A stretch of DNA of 64,000 bases from Candidatus Brachybacter algidus (lineage in GTDB: Bacteria; Bacteroidota; Bacteroidia; Chitinophagales; Saprospiraceae), in the NCBI GenBank assembly GCA_016711705.1, contig JADJSK010000003.1, positions 1 to 64,000 on the forward strand. Reading direction: 5' to 3'. How positions within the stretch are numbered: the first letter of the stretch is position 1; the number at the start of each line of letters is the position of its first letter. A program made the position numbers and the translations under genes. The notes below the pieces were generated by a model that did not search any database, was not told the DNA's origin, and worked only from the letters and a program-made list of their open reading frames with translations. Positions 36,365 through 45,452 of the stretch are shown here, one piece after another.

Positions 36365-39300
36365 TTGAGTCGATATTCATTCATTTGTTGTTGTGTTTTT
36401 TTGCTGCTTAGTGCCGTCGGAATCGCTGATCTATCTGCTCAGGTAATGGCACCTTTTAATAATTTAAAAAGGTCCTCTTTTACTAAATTGAATCTGCCTA
36501 TGAAGATTGAGGTGGATGCAGTTCCCAGTACACTCACTGTTAAGTCAATGGAAGTGGAGGATCAGGATTTTACTTCCTATTTTAGGATATTTGATAACGC
36601 TTTGGTTGGTTCTGACATACTTTCAACTCTTCCGGATTCTGTGTTGAATGGTGAATTTATATTTACTTACCGTGTATTTCAAGGCAATTGGAAAGATAAT
36701 TACAGGCTTTTAGATACCTCTATTATTTTAGCAAAATGGGATCCAACCCTAGCTGATTTTACTTCCAACTATAATGCCAACCCTATTATTGTTGAAAGGA
36801 ATAATATGACCTATCGGGGAGCATTTACCAGAGGTATTTCCCTGGGTAATAATCAGGATCTAACGTTAAACTCTGCATTCAACCTTCAACTATCTGGTGA
36901 ACTTGGAGATGGAATTAAGATAACAGGAGCATTATCAGACAATTCTATTCCAATCCAACCGGAAGGTAATTCTCAACAACTGCAGGAATTCGACAAGATA
37001 TTTATCGTGCTTTCCAATAAGAACTCTTCTTTGACTATTGGGGATTTTGAGATAAATAAACCTCCTGGTTATTTTTTAAATTATTTCAAGAAACTGCAAG
37101 GAGTTCAGGTCGCAAATACTACAGTCCTTAAAAAGAATAATATTCTATCTACTTCGGGAGGTGTTGCTATAACGAAAGGGAAATTTAATAGATTTACAGT
37201 ACAGGTCATCGAAGGAAATCAAGGCCCATACAGACTTCCCGGGGCTGAAGGTGAGTTGTTTGTGATAGTTCTGGCAGGAACAGAAAGAGTCTATCTAGAT
37301 GGAGTTATACTTAGCAGAGGCTATGACAGGGACTACATCATTGACTATAATAGTGGTGAAGTGACCTTTATGCCATCGAGAATTATTACTAAAGATTCAC
37401 GGATTGTAGTCGAATATGAATATTCCAATCAGCAATATCTCAGGTCTTTCTATAATCTCAATGTCAACTATAATACAAAAAAATGGAATTTTAATTTCAA
37501 TTCTTACAGTGAGCAAGATGGAAAAAATTCTGCCAGAGGACGAGACCTGACCGCAGAAGACAAGTTGGCACTTGGTGCTTCTGGCGATAGTATTAATAAC
37601 ACTCTGGTTAATTCAATCAGAGAGATAGAACCTTCCAATAAAAGTATTGTGGTTTCTTATTCGTTGATAGATACGACGGTAAATGGAAAATTATTTTCAA
37701 TACTCAAATTTACATGGGAAGAGGGTAGTACAAGATACATTGCTGACTTTACGGATGTAGGAGCCGGAAATGGTTATTATAATCGGGTAAATGAAGGGGT
37801 CAATGGCAGAGTTTACCGATTTGTAGGTGAAGATGCTGCAGGAAGACCCTTAGGACAGTATAATCCACTTTCAAAACTAACAGCTCCCAATCGCAAACAA
37901 ATGTTCACCTTCGGAACTACCTGGAAAGTGGATAGCAATACTATTGTTACCGCTGAAGGAGCCCTATCGGGTTTGGATAACAATAGATTTTCTGCAAAAG
38001 ATGATGCTGATAATCAAGGGATAGGTCTAAATATCAACATTGTAAAAAACAATATGATCTTCAGAAAGAAAGGAAATTGGAAGGGAGATGTAGGAATAAT
38101 GTATGAAAGAGTTGACAAGGATTTTAACATAATAAATCCTTATAGAAATCAGGAATTTACGCGTGATTGGAATATCACCAACATTGTAAAAGAAACACAA
38201 CATTTAGGACGTGCTTTTTTGAACCAACGATTTGGGAAAAAACTTTACCTCAATTATGGAGTATCGGGACTTTTTCAGGATATTTACTTCCAAGGAATAA
38301 AGCAAGAAGCTTCAATAGGATTGACATTGAAAAAGACCACAATAACCACAAATATCAGCTATCTCAATTCACAATCTCCAACGGAAAGATCTCAGTTTTC
38401 TAGACCATCTGCTACAATCACACAGCAGCTTCCAAAGCTCGGTAATATGATTATTTCACTTAGTTATCAAAGTGAATTTAATAAAAGAGCGTCTGTCGTT
38501 GCTGATACTTTACTTGCCTCCTCTTTTGCATTCCAGATTGTAAGATTGTCTATTGTAAATAATTTTACAAAAAACATTGTCACAGAAGTATATACGCAGC
38601 GCAGAAACGATTACCAGCCTTTTAACACAGAACTCGATCTCGCCAATCACGCCCAAGAGTATGGACTAAAGACAAGTATTAAGCAGGGTCAAGGTTCGGT
38701 GCTTAATTTATCCGGAACTGTCAGGACATTCGACATAGACAGATATAAAAGCACCTTGAATTTGACCTCAAAAAATACTTATCTCGGGCAACTGGATTAT
38801 TTATTTTCTACTTTTAAAAACAGGCTTTCAGGAAACACTTTATTCGAAGTAAGCTCAGGCCAGGAGCAAAAAACTGAATTTAATTATATTGCTGTTCAAC
38901 CAGGAACAGGCCAATATATCTGGAATGATTACAATAATGATTCTATTCAGCAAATAAATGAATTTACAACTGAAGGTTTTGCTGAAATGCGCAATTTTAC
39001 AAGAGTAAATATACTTTCTAATCAATTTATTCCGACATTAAATACTTCCTTCAATCAGAGTTTAAGATGGAATGGAAAGTCGGCATCAGGGCGGGGTAAG
39101 GTAAAGTTTATCAATAAATTTTCAACTCAATCCAGTTTTAGATTTGACAGAAAGATCCGGGACAATGCGAGGGTGGGATTCTGGAATCCATTTTATACCA
39201 ATATTCCTGATTCTTCTTTGGTCACTTTTATCCGAAATTTTAGGCATACTTTTTTCTTTAACAGAGGAGATTCAAAGTATGAATTGCAGGCTTCTATGAA

Positions 39301-39880
39301 TAATAACAATTCCAAGAATGTTTTGACTACAGGCTTTGAAAAGCGGAGAAATGACCAGTTCAACTTTACTTCCAGATTTAACATTGGAGTGCCAGTGAGT
39401 CTATTCTTCTTTTATACGCGCCAATATAAATTCAGTGAATCGGAAGCTACTGCATTTCAGATCAATAATTATTCTATCAAAAGTGATGAATTCAGACCCG
39501 AAGTCAACTGGCTTATTGGAGAAAAATTCAGATTTTCTTCTACATATAGACTACTCCTTCAAAAAAACAGGCTTGCACCTCTCTTTGAAAAAGCTACCAG
39601 TAATGATATTTCTCTAAAATTGGACTTCAATGAAAGTGCAAAATCGAGTTTTAAATTCAGCACTACGATGGCCATTATTAAATACAACGGTTTGCGCAAT
39701 TCAGCTGTAGAGTTTGCCATGTTGGAAGGGCTCAAGAATGGACGCAACTACCTTTGGTCTATCTCTTATGATCATAATTTAAAGAATAATGTCCAGCTCA
39801 ATTTCGGTTATGATGGCCGTAAATCGGAGGGTATTAATGCCGTACATACGGGTAGGGCGAGTGTGAAAGCATATTTTTAA
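36362..39880 (+). CDS. Large outer-membrane beta-barrel protein, unknown function
   Basis: This is about 1172 aa. There is no ATG before the signal peptide (SRYSFICCCVFLLLSAVGIADLSAQ), so a TTG at 36362 or 36365 is taken as the start. The first 350 residues hold a soluble part with GAFTRGISLGNNQDLTLNSA, then LQEFDKIFIVL, and PGAEGELFVIVLAGTERVYL. This resembles the repeat units of large Bacteroidota barrel proteins such as SprA, but the size and order differ. From about residue 380 onward there are alternating aromatic strands with periplasmic turns, and the chain ends VHTGRASVKAYF, an aromatic C-terminal strand typical of barrels. No TonB plug or T9SS tail is present. A transport or assembly role is only inferred. 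Confidence 0.75.
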   Translation: MLSRYSFICCCVFLLLSAVGIADLSAQVMAPFNNLKRSSFTKLNLPMKIEVDAVPSTLTVKSMEVEDQDFTSYFRIFDNALVGSDILSTLPDSVLNGEFIFTYRVFQGNWKDNYRLLDTSIILAKWDPTLADFTSNYNANPIIVERNNMTYRGAFTRGISLGNNQDLTLNSAFNLQLSGELGDGIKITGALSDNSIPIQPEGNSQQLQEFDKIFIVLSNKNSSLTIGDFEINKPPGYFLNYFKKLQGVQVANTTVLKKNNILSTSGGVAITKGKFNRFTVQVIEGNQGPYRLPGAEGELFVIVLAGTERVYLDGVILSRGYDRDYIIDYNSGEVTFMPSRIITKDSRIVVEYEYSNQQYLRSFYNLNVNYNTKKWNFNFNSYSEQDGKNSARGRDLTAEDKLALGASGDSINNTLVNSIREIEPSNKSIVVSYSLIDTTVNGKLFSILKFTWEEGSTRYIADFTDVGAGNGYYNRVNEGVNGRVYRFVGEDAAGRPLGQYNPLSKLTAPNRKQMFTFGTTWKVDSNTIVTAEGALSGLDNNRFSAKDDADNQGIGLNINIVKNNMIFRKKGNWKGDVGIMYERVDKDFNIINPYRNQEFTRDWNITNIVKETQHLGRAFLNQRFGKKLYLNYGVSGLFQDIYFQGIKQEASIGLTLKKTTITTNISYLNSQSPTERSQFSRPSATITQQLPKLGNMIISLSYQSEFNKRASVVADTLLASSFAFQIVRLSIVNNFTKNIVTEVYTQRRNDYQPFNTELDLANHAQEYGLKTSIKQGQGSVLNLSGTVRTFDIDRYKSTLNLTSKNTYLGQLDYLFSTFKNRLSGNTLFEVSSGQEQKTEFNYIAVQPGTGQYIWNDYNNDSIQQINEFTTEGFAEMRNFTRVNILSNQFIPTLNTSFNQSLRWNGKSASGRGKVKFINKFSTQSSFRFDRKIRDNARVGFWNPFYTNIPDSSLVTFIRNFRHTFFFNRGDSKYELQASMNNNNSKNVLTTGFEKRRNDQFNFTSRFNIGVPVSLFFFYTRQYKFSESEATAFQINNYSIKSDEFRPEVNWLIGEKFRFSSTYRLLLQKNRLAPLFEKATSNDISLKLDFNESAKSSFKFSTTMAIIKYNGLRNSAVEFAMLEGLKNGRNYLWSISYDHNLKNNVQLNFGYDGRKSEGINAVHTGRASVKAYF

Positions 39881-39954
39881 TCCACCTCAGATTATAAATT
39901 ATACGAACACGCAAAAATAAATGAGACCGAGTTTTTCTCGTATAATACCGAGCT

Positions 39955-39995
39955 AAAATTCGTTTAGATCATTAAAAATGGTTTAAACGAATTTT
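39955..39995. terminator. 12-bp inverted repeat after the outer-membrane protein gene
   Basis: AAAATTCGTTTA (39955-39966) is perfectly inverted at 39984-39995 around a 17-nt spacer, and a T-rich stretch follows. It lies 75 bases after the stop codon. It may act as a terminator or as an operator for the next gene; AT-rich pairing makes strong termination uncertain. Confidence 0.45.
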
Positions 39996-40056
39996 CATTA
40001 TATTTTATCTACAAGATATTTATTAACATTGTCTTCCATTAAATATTGTAAATAAT

Positions 40057-40449
40057 ATGAGCACATCCTTACGTAAAAGAGTTTTCTGCCTCTACCCAAA
40101 TGCGCAGGTACAAAAACCAATAGAACATGACGAAGAGACATGGTATATCAATGTGAAATCCCTACATGATATAAGAGATAAAGATGCTTTTTACATTACA
40201 AACTTACTCTCTGGATGGAAGCTGACGGATCAGGATTTTGATGAAGCCATTATGTATAAAGGTAATATCACTGAAATATTTTGGAATATCAAGGCCGAAA
40301 TCACTGAAAATATCATCAGTCCTACGGTCCATATTGAAATTGGTGATTATTTGAGAAGCCATAGTTATGCTATGCCAGCCTATGGATTTAGTGTTGAACA
40401 ATTGATAGAAAGAGGTATAATTGTTTTGGATATAGTTGAAGTTATTTAA
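40057..40449 (+). CDS. Conserved-looking hypothetical protein
   Basis: This 130-aa soluble protein has no signal peptide. It has balanced composition and mixed alpha/beta character (WYINVKSLHDIRDKDAFYIT, VHIEIGDYLRSHSYAMPAYG). A C-terminal FSVEQLIERGIIVLDIVEVI suggests a compact domain. No family is recognised. The antisense frame is an artefact of this gene. It stands between the outer-membrane protein gene and a strong inverted repeat. Confidence 0.55.
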   Translation: MSTSLRKRVFCLYPNAQVQKPIEHDEETWYINVKSLHDIRDKDAFYITNLLSGWKLTDQDFDEAIMYKGNITEIFWNIKAEITENIISPTVHIEIGDYLRSHSYAMPAYGFSVEQLIERGIIVLDIVEVI

Positions 40450-40552
40450 AATAATCTTATTTAAAATTTTGAAATTTCTTGACACCATTTGAAAAATTAT
40501 ATTGATCCCTGAAATTGCCTACCATTTCTAAAACTCTTTTTTCTTTAGCCAC

Positions 40553-40657
40553 TACCGCGTAGCAGCATCGCAGATAATTCCACTAATTTACACGAATAAA
40601 TTCGTGTTAGATGTAAAGCATCAACAGTGGAATTATCTTCGATGCTATTACATGGTA
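40553..40657. repeat. Nested inverted-repeat element (about 105 bp)
   Basis: A 21-bp arm at 40564-40584 (starting AGCATCG, ending TTCCACT) is inverted at 40626-40646 with one mismatch. The complementarity continues imperfectly to 40553 and 40657 (TACC...GGTA). Inside is a second perfect hairpin, ACACGAAT/ATTCGTGT at 40590-40607. There is no T-run and no coding capacity. It is placed between the ends of two convergent genes. It could be a MITE-like element or a cruciform or double-hairpin RNA. Confidence 0.75.
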
Positions 40658-40753
40658 TTGGCCAACAATATTTAATATTGTGCGCATGAACAAAAGAATG
40701 TCTTAAATTTAGCATTAAAGCAGAGCTAACATCAAACATCAAACAACTAGTTT

Positions 40754-41968
40754 TTATTCTACGTAATCCAAATCTTTACTAAATGTTTCTTTCAGCGTCA
40801 ATAAAGAAACAAAAGCGATTAAAATACATATAATTCCTACAAATAAACCAGAGGATAATAATCCCCACTTCTCGGATAAGTACCCAAAAGACAATGTAAT
40901 AGGAACCACGCTGAATCTTACGAAATTAGGAACGGTATTGGCAACGGTGGATCTGATGTTTGTTCCAAACTGCTCCGCCGCATTGATAGCAAAAAGTGCC
41001 CAGTAACCGCTACCCATCCCAATGGCGAAACTCATCCAGGTATAATACACCGGATTGGTACTTTTATTCAAATGGTAGAAAATTGTTACTGCCAATAATA
41101 CAATTAGATAAATACCAATCACTTTTTTTCGACTCTTAAGCAACTGACTAAGATAACCACTCAGGAGATCACCTACGCTCAGGCCTATGTAACAAAACAT
41201 GACACTTTTGCCCACATTGATCTTATCCGTCATGCCGAAGGATGCACCATACCTATTGCTGAGATTAATCATGACACCAATAGAATACCATATTGGTAAT
41301 CCGATAAGTATACAAGCTATGTATTTCCACGATGATTTTAATGACCGGAAAATCATAAAAAAGTTACCACGCGAAATATTTTCCTTTTGGTTTATTTTCT
41401 TAAACATTATAGATTCCATAGTGCCGAAACGAAGTAAAAGCAACGCCAGTCCCATTATTCCACCCAATATATATGCACCTTTCCAGGTTAGATATGTTCC
41501 CGCCAGACTGGCACCAACTGCTCCAAGAGCGCCCACTGAAACAATTATAAGTGTACCAATCCCTCTTTCCTCTCTCTTCATAGATTCTGAAACAAGCGTT
41601 ATTCCTGCCCCCAATTCACCCGCCAATCCAAACCCTGCCACAAATCTCCAAATGCTGTACCACTCTGTAGAATGGACAAAAGCATTGGCAATATTGGCAA
41701 CGGAATACAAAAGTATAGATCCGAATAGTGCAGAAACGCGCCCTACTTTATCACCCAGAATACCCCACAGCAATCCTCCTAACAGCATCCCCGTCATCTG
41801 ATAATTAAATATGTCGATCTCAGCTACTTTGATCTGAAGCTCAGTCAGCCCAATATCTTTGAAACTTTCTAACTTAACAACATTGAAAAGCACAAGGTCG
41901 AATATGTCCACAAAGTATCCTAAGGAGGCGACTAGAATTAGTAATTTGATTTTTTTGTCTTGACTCAT
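40754..41968 (-). CDS. MFS transporter
   Basis: This 404-aa protein has twelve predicted membrane segments. The start is the ATG at 41968 (MSQDKKIKLLILVASLGYF); the frame extends to a TTG at 42001, but this is unlikely to be used. The GILGDKVGRVSALFGS loop between helices 2 and 3 is the conserved MFS motif, and RFVAGFGLAGELGAG lies in helix 4. The overall pattern (VDIFDLVLFNVV in helix 1, GLAGELGAGITLVSE) resembles the metabolite:H+ symporter/SV2-like branch that imports organic acids or sugars. The substrate is unknown. No promoter box is evident. Confidence 0.85.
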   Translation of the reverse strand: MSQDKKIKLLILVASLGYFVDIFDLVLFNVVKLESFKDIGLTELQIKVAEIDIFNYQMTGMLLGGLLWGILGDKVGRVSALFGSILLYSVANIANAFVHSTEWYSIWRFVAGFGLAGELGAGITLVSESMKREERGIGTLIIVSVGALGAVGASLAGTYLTWKGAYILGGIMGLALLLLRFGTMESIMFKKINQKENISRGNFFMIFRSLKSSWKYIACILIGLPIWYSIGVMINLSNRYGASFGMTDKINVGKSVMFCYIGLSVGDLLSGYLSQLLKSRKKVIGIYLIVLLAVTIFYHLNKSTNPVYYTWMSFAIGMGSGYWALFAINAAEQFGTNIRSTVANTVPNFVRFSVVPITLSFGYLSEKWGLLSSGLFVGIICILIAFVSLLTLKETFSKDLDYVE

Positions 41969-42144
41969 AAAAAGTTGAAATTTGCGAATTGATAAATTCA
42001 AAATCTGCCTTTATTGCTTATGAAGATAATTTCTTATTTTATTTACAATAAAGAAAATATTTTAATCAACTTTAATGAAGACTTATCGTTAATAGCTAGG
42101 ATTTTAAAGTATATAATAAGAAGGAAATATTATTAAAAAAAATA

Positions 42145-42152
42145 TACTTTTG
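42145..42152 (+). promoter_or_regulatory. -7 box of the TonB-receptor-like gene
   Basis: TACTTTTG, followed by CAG, fits TAnnTTTG. The leader to the ATG at 42260 would be about 100 nt, AT-rich and without obvious structure. Confidence 0.5.
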
Positions 42153-42259
42153 CAGACTCAACTATCTTTTATATTTATTTGATTATCAAAACCCTGTCTT
42201 TTTTCATTTTCTATTTTTTCATCTTGCCAATGCATCCAATTTATATTACTAAATAATTT

Positions 42260-44695
42260 TTGATGAAAATAATTTTTTATTTATTGATCTTCACAACAGC
42301 TCCAGCATTATTGTTTAGTCAAGCCGCTGAAATAAATGGCAACCTTTCAGATGCTAAAAGTGATCCCGTGATCTTTGCTAATATTGCTCTATATAATGGA
42401 TTAGATTCAACGTTGATAAAGGTGGAGCCAAGTAATGAAGACGGTCTTTTTACATTTAATAATATTGATTACGGTCGTTATTTCATGAAGGTATCTTATG
42501 TTGGTTTCCATGATTTTATTATTCATGAGGTCAATGTCGATAAGCCTCAGATTAATCTCGGCAGGCTTACACTTGCAGAGTCTGCCAAAGAACTTCAGGA
42601 AGTTGTAGTGTCAGCTCAACGCCGCATAGTAGAAGTATATTCTGATCGAATGGTCTTCAATGTACAAGGTACTATAAACAGTGCAGGAGACAATGGTTTG
42701 GACTTGTTGCGTAAAGCTCCGGGTGTTTTGCTTGATAATAATGATAATATTTCTGTTCTTGGACGATCAGGAGTACTGGTATATGTAGATGGAAAAAGAT
42801 TGCCATTATCCGGAGAGGAGTTGGCAAATTATCTGCAGAATCTTGTTTCCGAGCAAATCGATCGTATAGATATAATTAGTAATCCAGGATCTAAATATGA
42901 AGCACAGGGTAATGCAGGAATTATTGATATTAAATTGAAAAAGGATAAGAATTTAGGAGGCAATGGCAATTTAGCGCTCACAGCAAGTAAAGGAATTCAG
43001 CCTCGGGCAAATATTAGTGCAAATGGCAACTTTCGTAATAAAATATTTAATTCCTTTGGGTCACTTGGCTATAATTATACCCGAAGTTTTATGAATATGG
43101 ATTATGATAGTTACCAGAATGATTACTTTATTACAGAGCGAAATAGAATAAACACAAAACTAAATTCTGTCAATTACCGTGCAGGAATTGATTTTTTTGT
43201 AAGTAAATATGCAACTCTTGGTGTTTTGGTCACCGGCAATAATGGTAACTCTTCACGTGATGAAAAAAGCTTAATGTCCTTATACACACGCACCAATCCC
43301 GACAAACTAGACAGCACACTTATTGCTACAAATATCTCAGATAGAAATTTTGATCAGCATACTTACAACATAAATTATGCGCTTAGTAAAAATCAGGCAA
43401 CATTAAATATCGATGCTGATTTTGGCCGATATCTCAATAAACAGAAATATTATCAGCCAAATAATTATTTCGATCCATCAGGTGAAGTGCTACTTAATTC
43501 TGTGATTAATGAGATGAATACTCCTTCTGATATCAAAATCATTTCATTTAAGACGGACTATGAAAAGCCAATGTTGTTTGGGCAGTTGGGATTGGGTGTG
43601 AAAGTTTCGAAAGTTATTTCCGATAATACTTTCTTATATTATGATGTCGTGGACGGAGTATCTAATCAAAATAACTCTAGGTCAAATAAATTCAAGTATG
43701 ATGAAAATGTCTATGCCGGTTATCTTAATTATAACGCCAAGTTGGGAGAAAAATGGGGTATAACCACAGGTGTGCGCCTTGAGCAAACTGAAACCAAAGG
43801 AGATCTTACTGCATTTGATCCATCACTTCAACAGCCGGCTGTCAATTCAAATTATCTGAGTGTATTCCCGTCTTTGGGATTTAGTTATCAGATGAGTCCA
43901 ATTAATAACTTCAATTTCAATGCAGGACGGAGGATCAATCGTCCTGATTATAATGTATTGAACCCATTCAAGATGCAGGTCAGCGAATTGTCATTCCGAA
44001 AGGGCAATCCTTTTTTAAAACCTGAGATCGTCAACAATGCTGAGCTTGGTTACACTTTAATGAATAAGTATAACTTTAAAGTATCCTATTCCAGGACAAA
44101 AGATCAAATCACCAGACTCATAGGTCCAGATGATTTCAATCCAAAAGCTTCATATATTAGTTGGGATAATTTGGCACACCAGGATGTGTGGTCTGCCAAT
44201 GCCTCTCTTCCAATAGATATAAATAAATGGTGGAATCTCTTTGCTAATCTGAGTTGTAACTATCTGGACAATCAGGCCGATTATGGCAACGGAGCAATAG
44301 TGGATGTTCAGGCATTTTCATACAATTTCTATGGGCAGAATACTTTTCAATTGGGCAAGGGTTTCAAAGGTGAAATATCAGGCAACTATTCAGGTCCTGG
44401 TGTGTGGGGTGGCGTTTTTAAGTATGATGCTAGTTATGGAATTACTGTTGGGATTCAAAAGAAATTTTTTGACAATTTAAATGTCAAATTAAATATGTCA
44501 GACATCACAAACCAATTATACTGGAGTGGAATTTCTAACTTCAACGGATTAGTATCTTCCGGTTCTGGCAGGTGGGATAGCCGTCGAGTGGCCCTCAGCA
44601 TCAATTATGATTTTGGCAATAGCCAGATTAAATCCCGTAAGAGAAACACAGGCTTGGAGAGTGAGGCTAGACGAGTCGGAGGGGGAGATAATTAG
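42260..44695 (+). CDS. Outer-membrane beta-barrel protein of the TonB-dependent receptor superfamily
   Basis: This 811-aa protein has a signal peptide (MKIIFYLLIFTTAPALLFSQ) and then a carboxypeptidase-regulatory-like domain (residues about 25-110: INGNLSDAKSDPVIFANIAL). A plug-like domain follows (about 115-225: VVVSAQRRIVEVYSDRMVFN, LLRKAPGVLL, RIDIISNPGSKYEAQGNAGI). A barrel follows (PDYNVLNPFKMQVSELSFRK, GNPFLKPE). This is the OMP_b-brl_3 type common in Bacteroidota. No TonB box is obvious and no SusD partner is adjacent, so classical glycan uptake is not indicated. The chain ends with a polar tail GLESEARRVGGGDN rather than an aromatic strand. Confidence 0.88.
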   Translation: MMKIIFYLLIFTTAPALLFSQAAEINGNLSDAKSDPVIFANIALYNGLDSTLIKVEPSNEDGLFTFNNIDYGRYFMKVSYVGFHDFIIHEVNVDKPQINLGRLTLAESAKELQEVVVSAQRRIVEVYSDRMVFNVQGTINSAGDNGLDLLRKAPGVLLDNNDNISVLGRSGVLVYVDGKRLPLSGEELANYLQNLVSEQIDRIDIISNPGSKYEAQGNAGIIDIKLKKDKNLGGNGNLALTASKGIQPRANISANGNFRNKIFNSFGSLGYNYTRSFMNMDYDSYQNDYFITERNRINTKLNSVNYRAGIDFFVSKYATLGVLVTGNNGNSSRDEKSLMSLYTRTNPDKLDSTLIATNISDRNFDQHTYNINYALSKNQATLNIDADFGRYLNKQKYYQPNNYFDPSGEVLLNSVINEMNTPSDIKIISFKTDYEKPMLFGQLGLGVKVSKVISDNTFLYYDVVDGVSNQNNSRSNKFKYDENVYAGYLNYNAKLGEKWGITTGVRLEQTETKGDLTAFDPSLQQPAVNSNYLSVFPSLGFSYQMSPINNFNFNAGRRINRPDYNVLNPFKMQVSELSFRKGNPFLKPEIVNNAELGYTLMNKYNFKVSYSRTKDQITRLIGPDDFNPKASYISWDNLAHQDVWSANASLPIDINKWWNLFANLSCNYLDNQADYGNGAIVDVQAFSYNFYGQNTFQLGKGFKGEISGNYSGPGVWGGVFKYDASYGITVGIQKKFFDNLNVKLNMSDITNQLYWSGISNFNGLVSSGSGRWDSRRVALSINYDFGNSQIKSRKRNTGLESEARRVGGGDN

Positions 44696-44702
44696 GAAAG
44701 AA

Positions 44703-44769
44703 TAATGAACAATGAACAATGAACAATGCTGAAGCGAAGCGAAAGTCCCGCGACATGCGGGAAATAATA
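44703..44769. repeat. Post-stop oligomer tract and short hairpin
   Basis: Eight bases after the stop there are repeats of GAACAAT (44703-44727). The hairpin CCCGC/GCGGG at about 44747-44761 follows. The tract flows directly into the first 166-bp repeat unit. Confidence 0.6.
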
Positions 44770-45256
44770 GACGAGCTGGCATTTAATCCAGATACTGATT
44801 TTAAGCTATTTCTGAACAATTTATTTCAATCCCTCAATAAGCAAAATTATGATGAGGAGCAGCTGTCCCTCTTTGGAGAGGGCCAAGGGAGTGGGCCCGT
44901 TGTAATGAATAATGAATAGTGAGTAATGAATAATAGACGAGCTGGCAGTTAATCCAGATACTGATTTTAAGCTATTTCTGAACAATTTACTTCAATCCCT
45001 CAATAAACAAAATTATGATGAGGAGCAGCTGTCCCTCTTTGGAGAGGGCCAAGGGAGTGGGCCCGTTGCAATGAATAATGAATAGTGAGAAATGAATAAT
45101 GGACGAGCTGCAGTTAATCCAGATCTTGATTTTAAGCTATTTCTGAAAATTTTTACTTCAATCCCTAATAAACAACATTATAATGAAGATCAGCTGTCCT
45201 CCTATACAGCTCTACAAGGGGATGGACAATCGTCAAGGATTATGAATGGAGTATAA
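44770..45256. repeat. 166-bp tandem repeat, three units
   Basis: Units start with GACGAGCTG at 44770, 44936 and 45102 (period 166). The first two are almost identical; the third has decayed with small indels. Each of the first two carries the 28-bp CCCTCTTTGGAGAGGG... element (44867-44894 and 45033-45060) and an ATGAATAATGAATAG-type tail. The first unit keeps an open frame from 44719 to 44919 (DELAFNPDTDFKLFLNNLFQ, SLNKQNYDEEQLSLFGEG) that looks protein-like. Later units keep most of the same codons. A decayed small coding repeat is possible, but expression is unsupported. Confidence 0.75.
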
Positions 45257-45391
45257 TTTTGAAGCATAAAAGAGTAAGCATATTGTCTTATTATTTATTG
45301 CAAGTGATAGTAATTTCACTAATGCTTCACTTTGAAATTAATAAAAAGATTATTGTCTAGATATGAAACTGTTTCTCCTCTTATCGACTTG

Positions 45392-45452
45392 AATTACTGA
45401 TTACTGATTACTGATTACTGATTACTGATTACCTATTACTGATTACTGATCA
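45392..45452. repeat. Heptamer tandem repeat (ATTACTG)n after pepA
   Basis: Seven to eight units of ATTACTG abut the pepA stop. Read with the minus-strand gene, they are CAGTAAT units, the same sequence and orientation as the tract after the OmpA gene at 21520. Bases 45257-45391 hold no gene. Confidence 0.85.

Noticed and set aside
42260..44695. SusC-type glycan importer
   Set aside because: The gene is shorter than SusC, has no adjacent SusD and no obvious TonB box; it fits the OMP_b-brl_3 type better.
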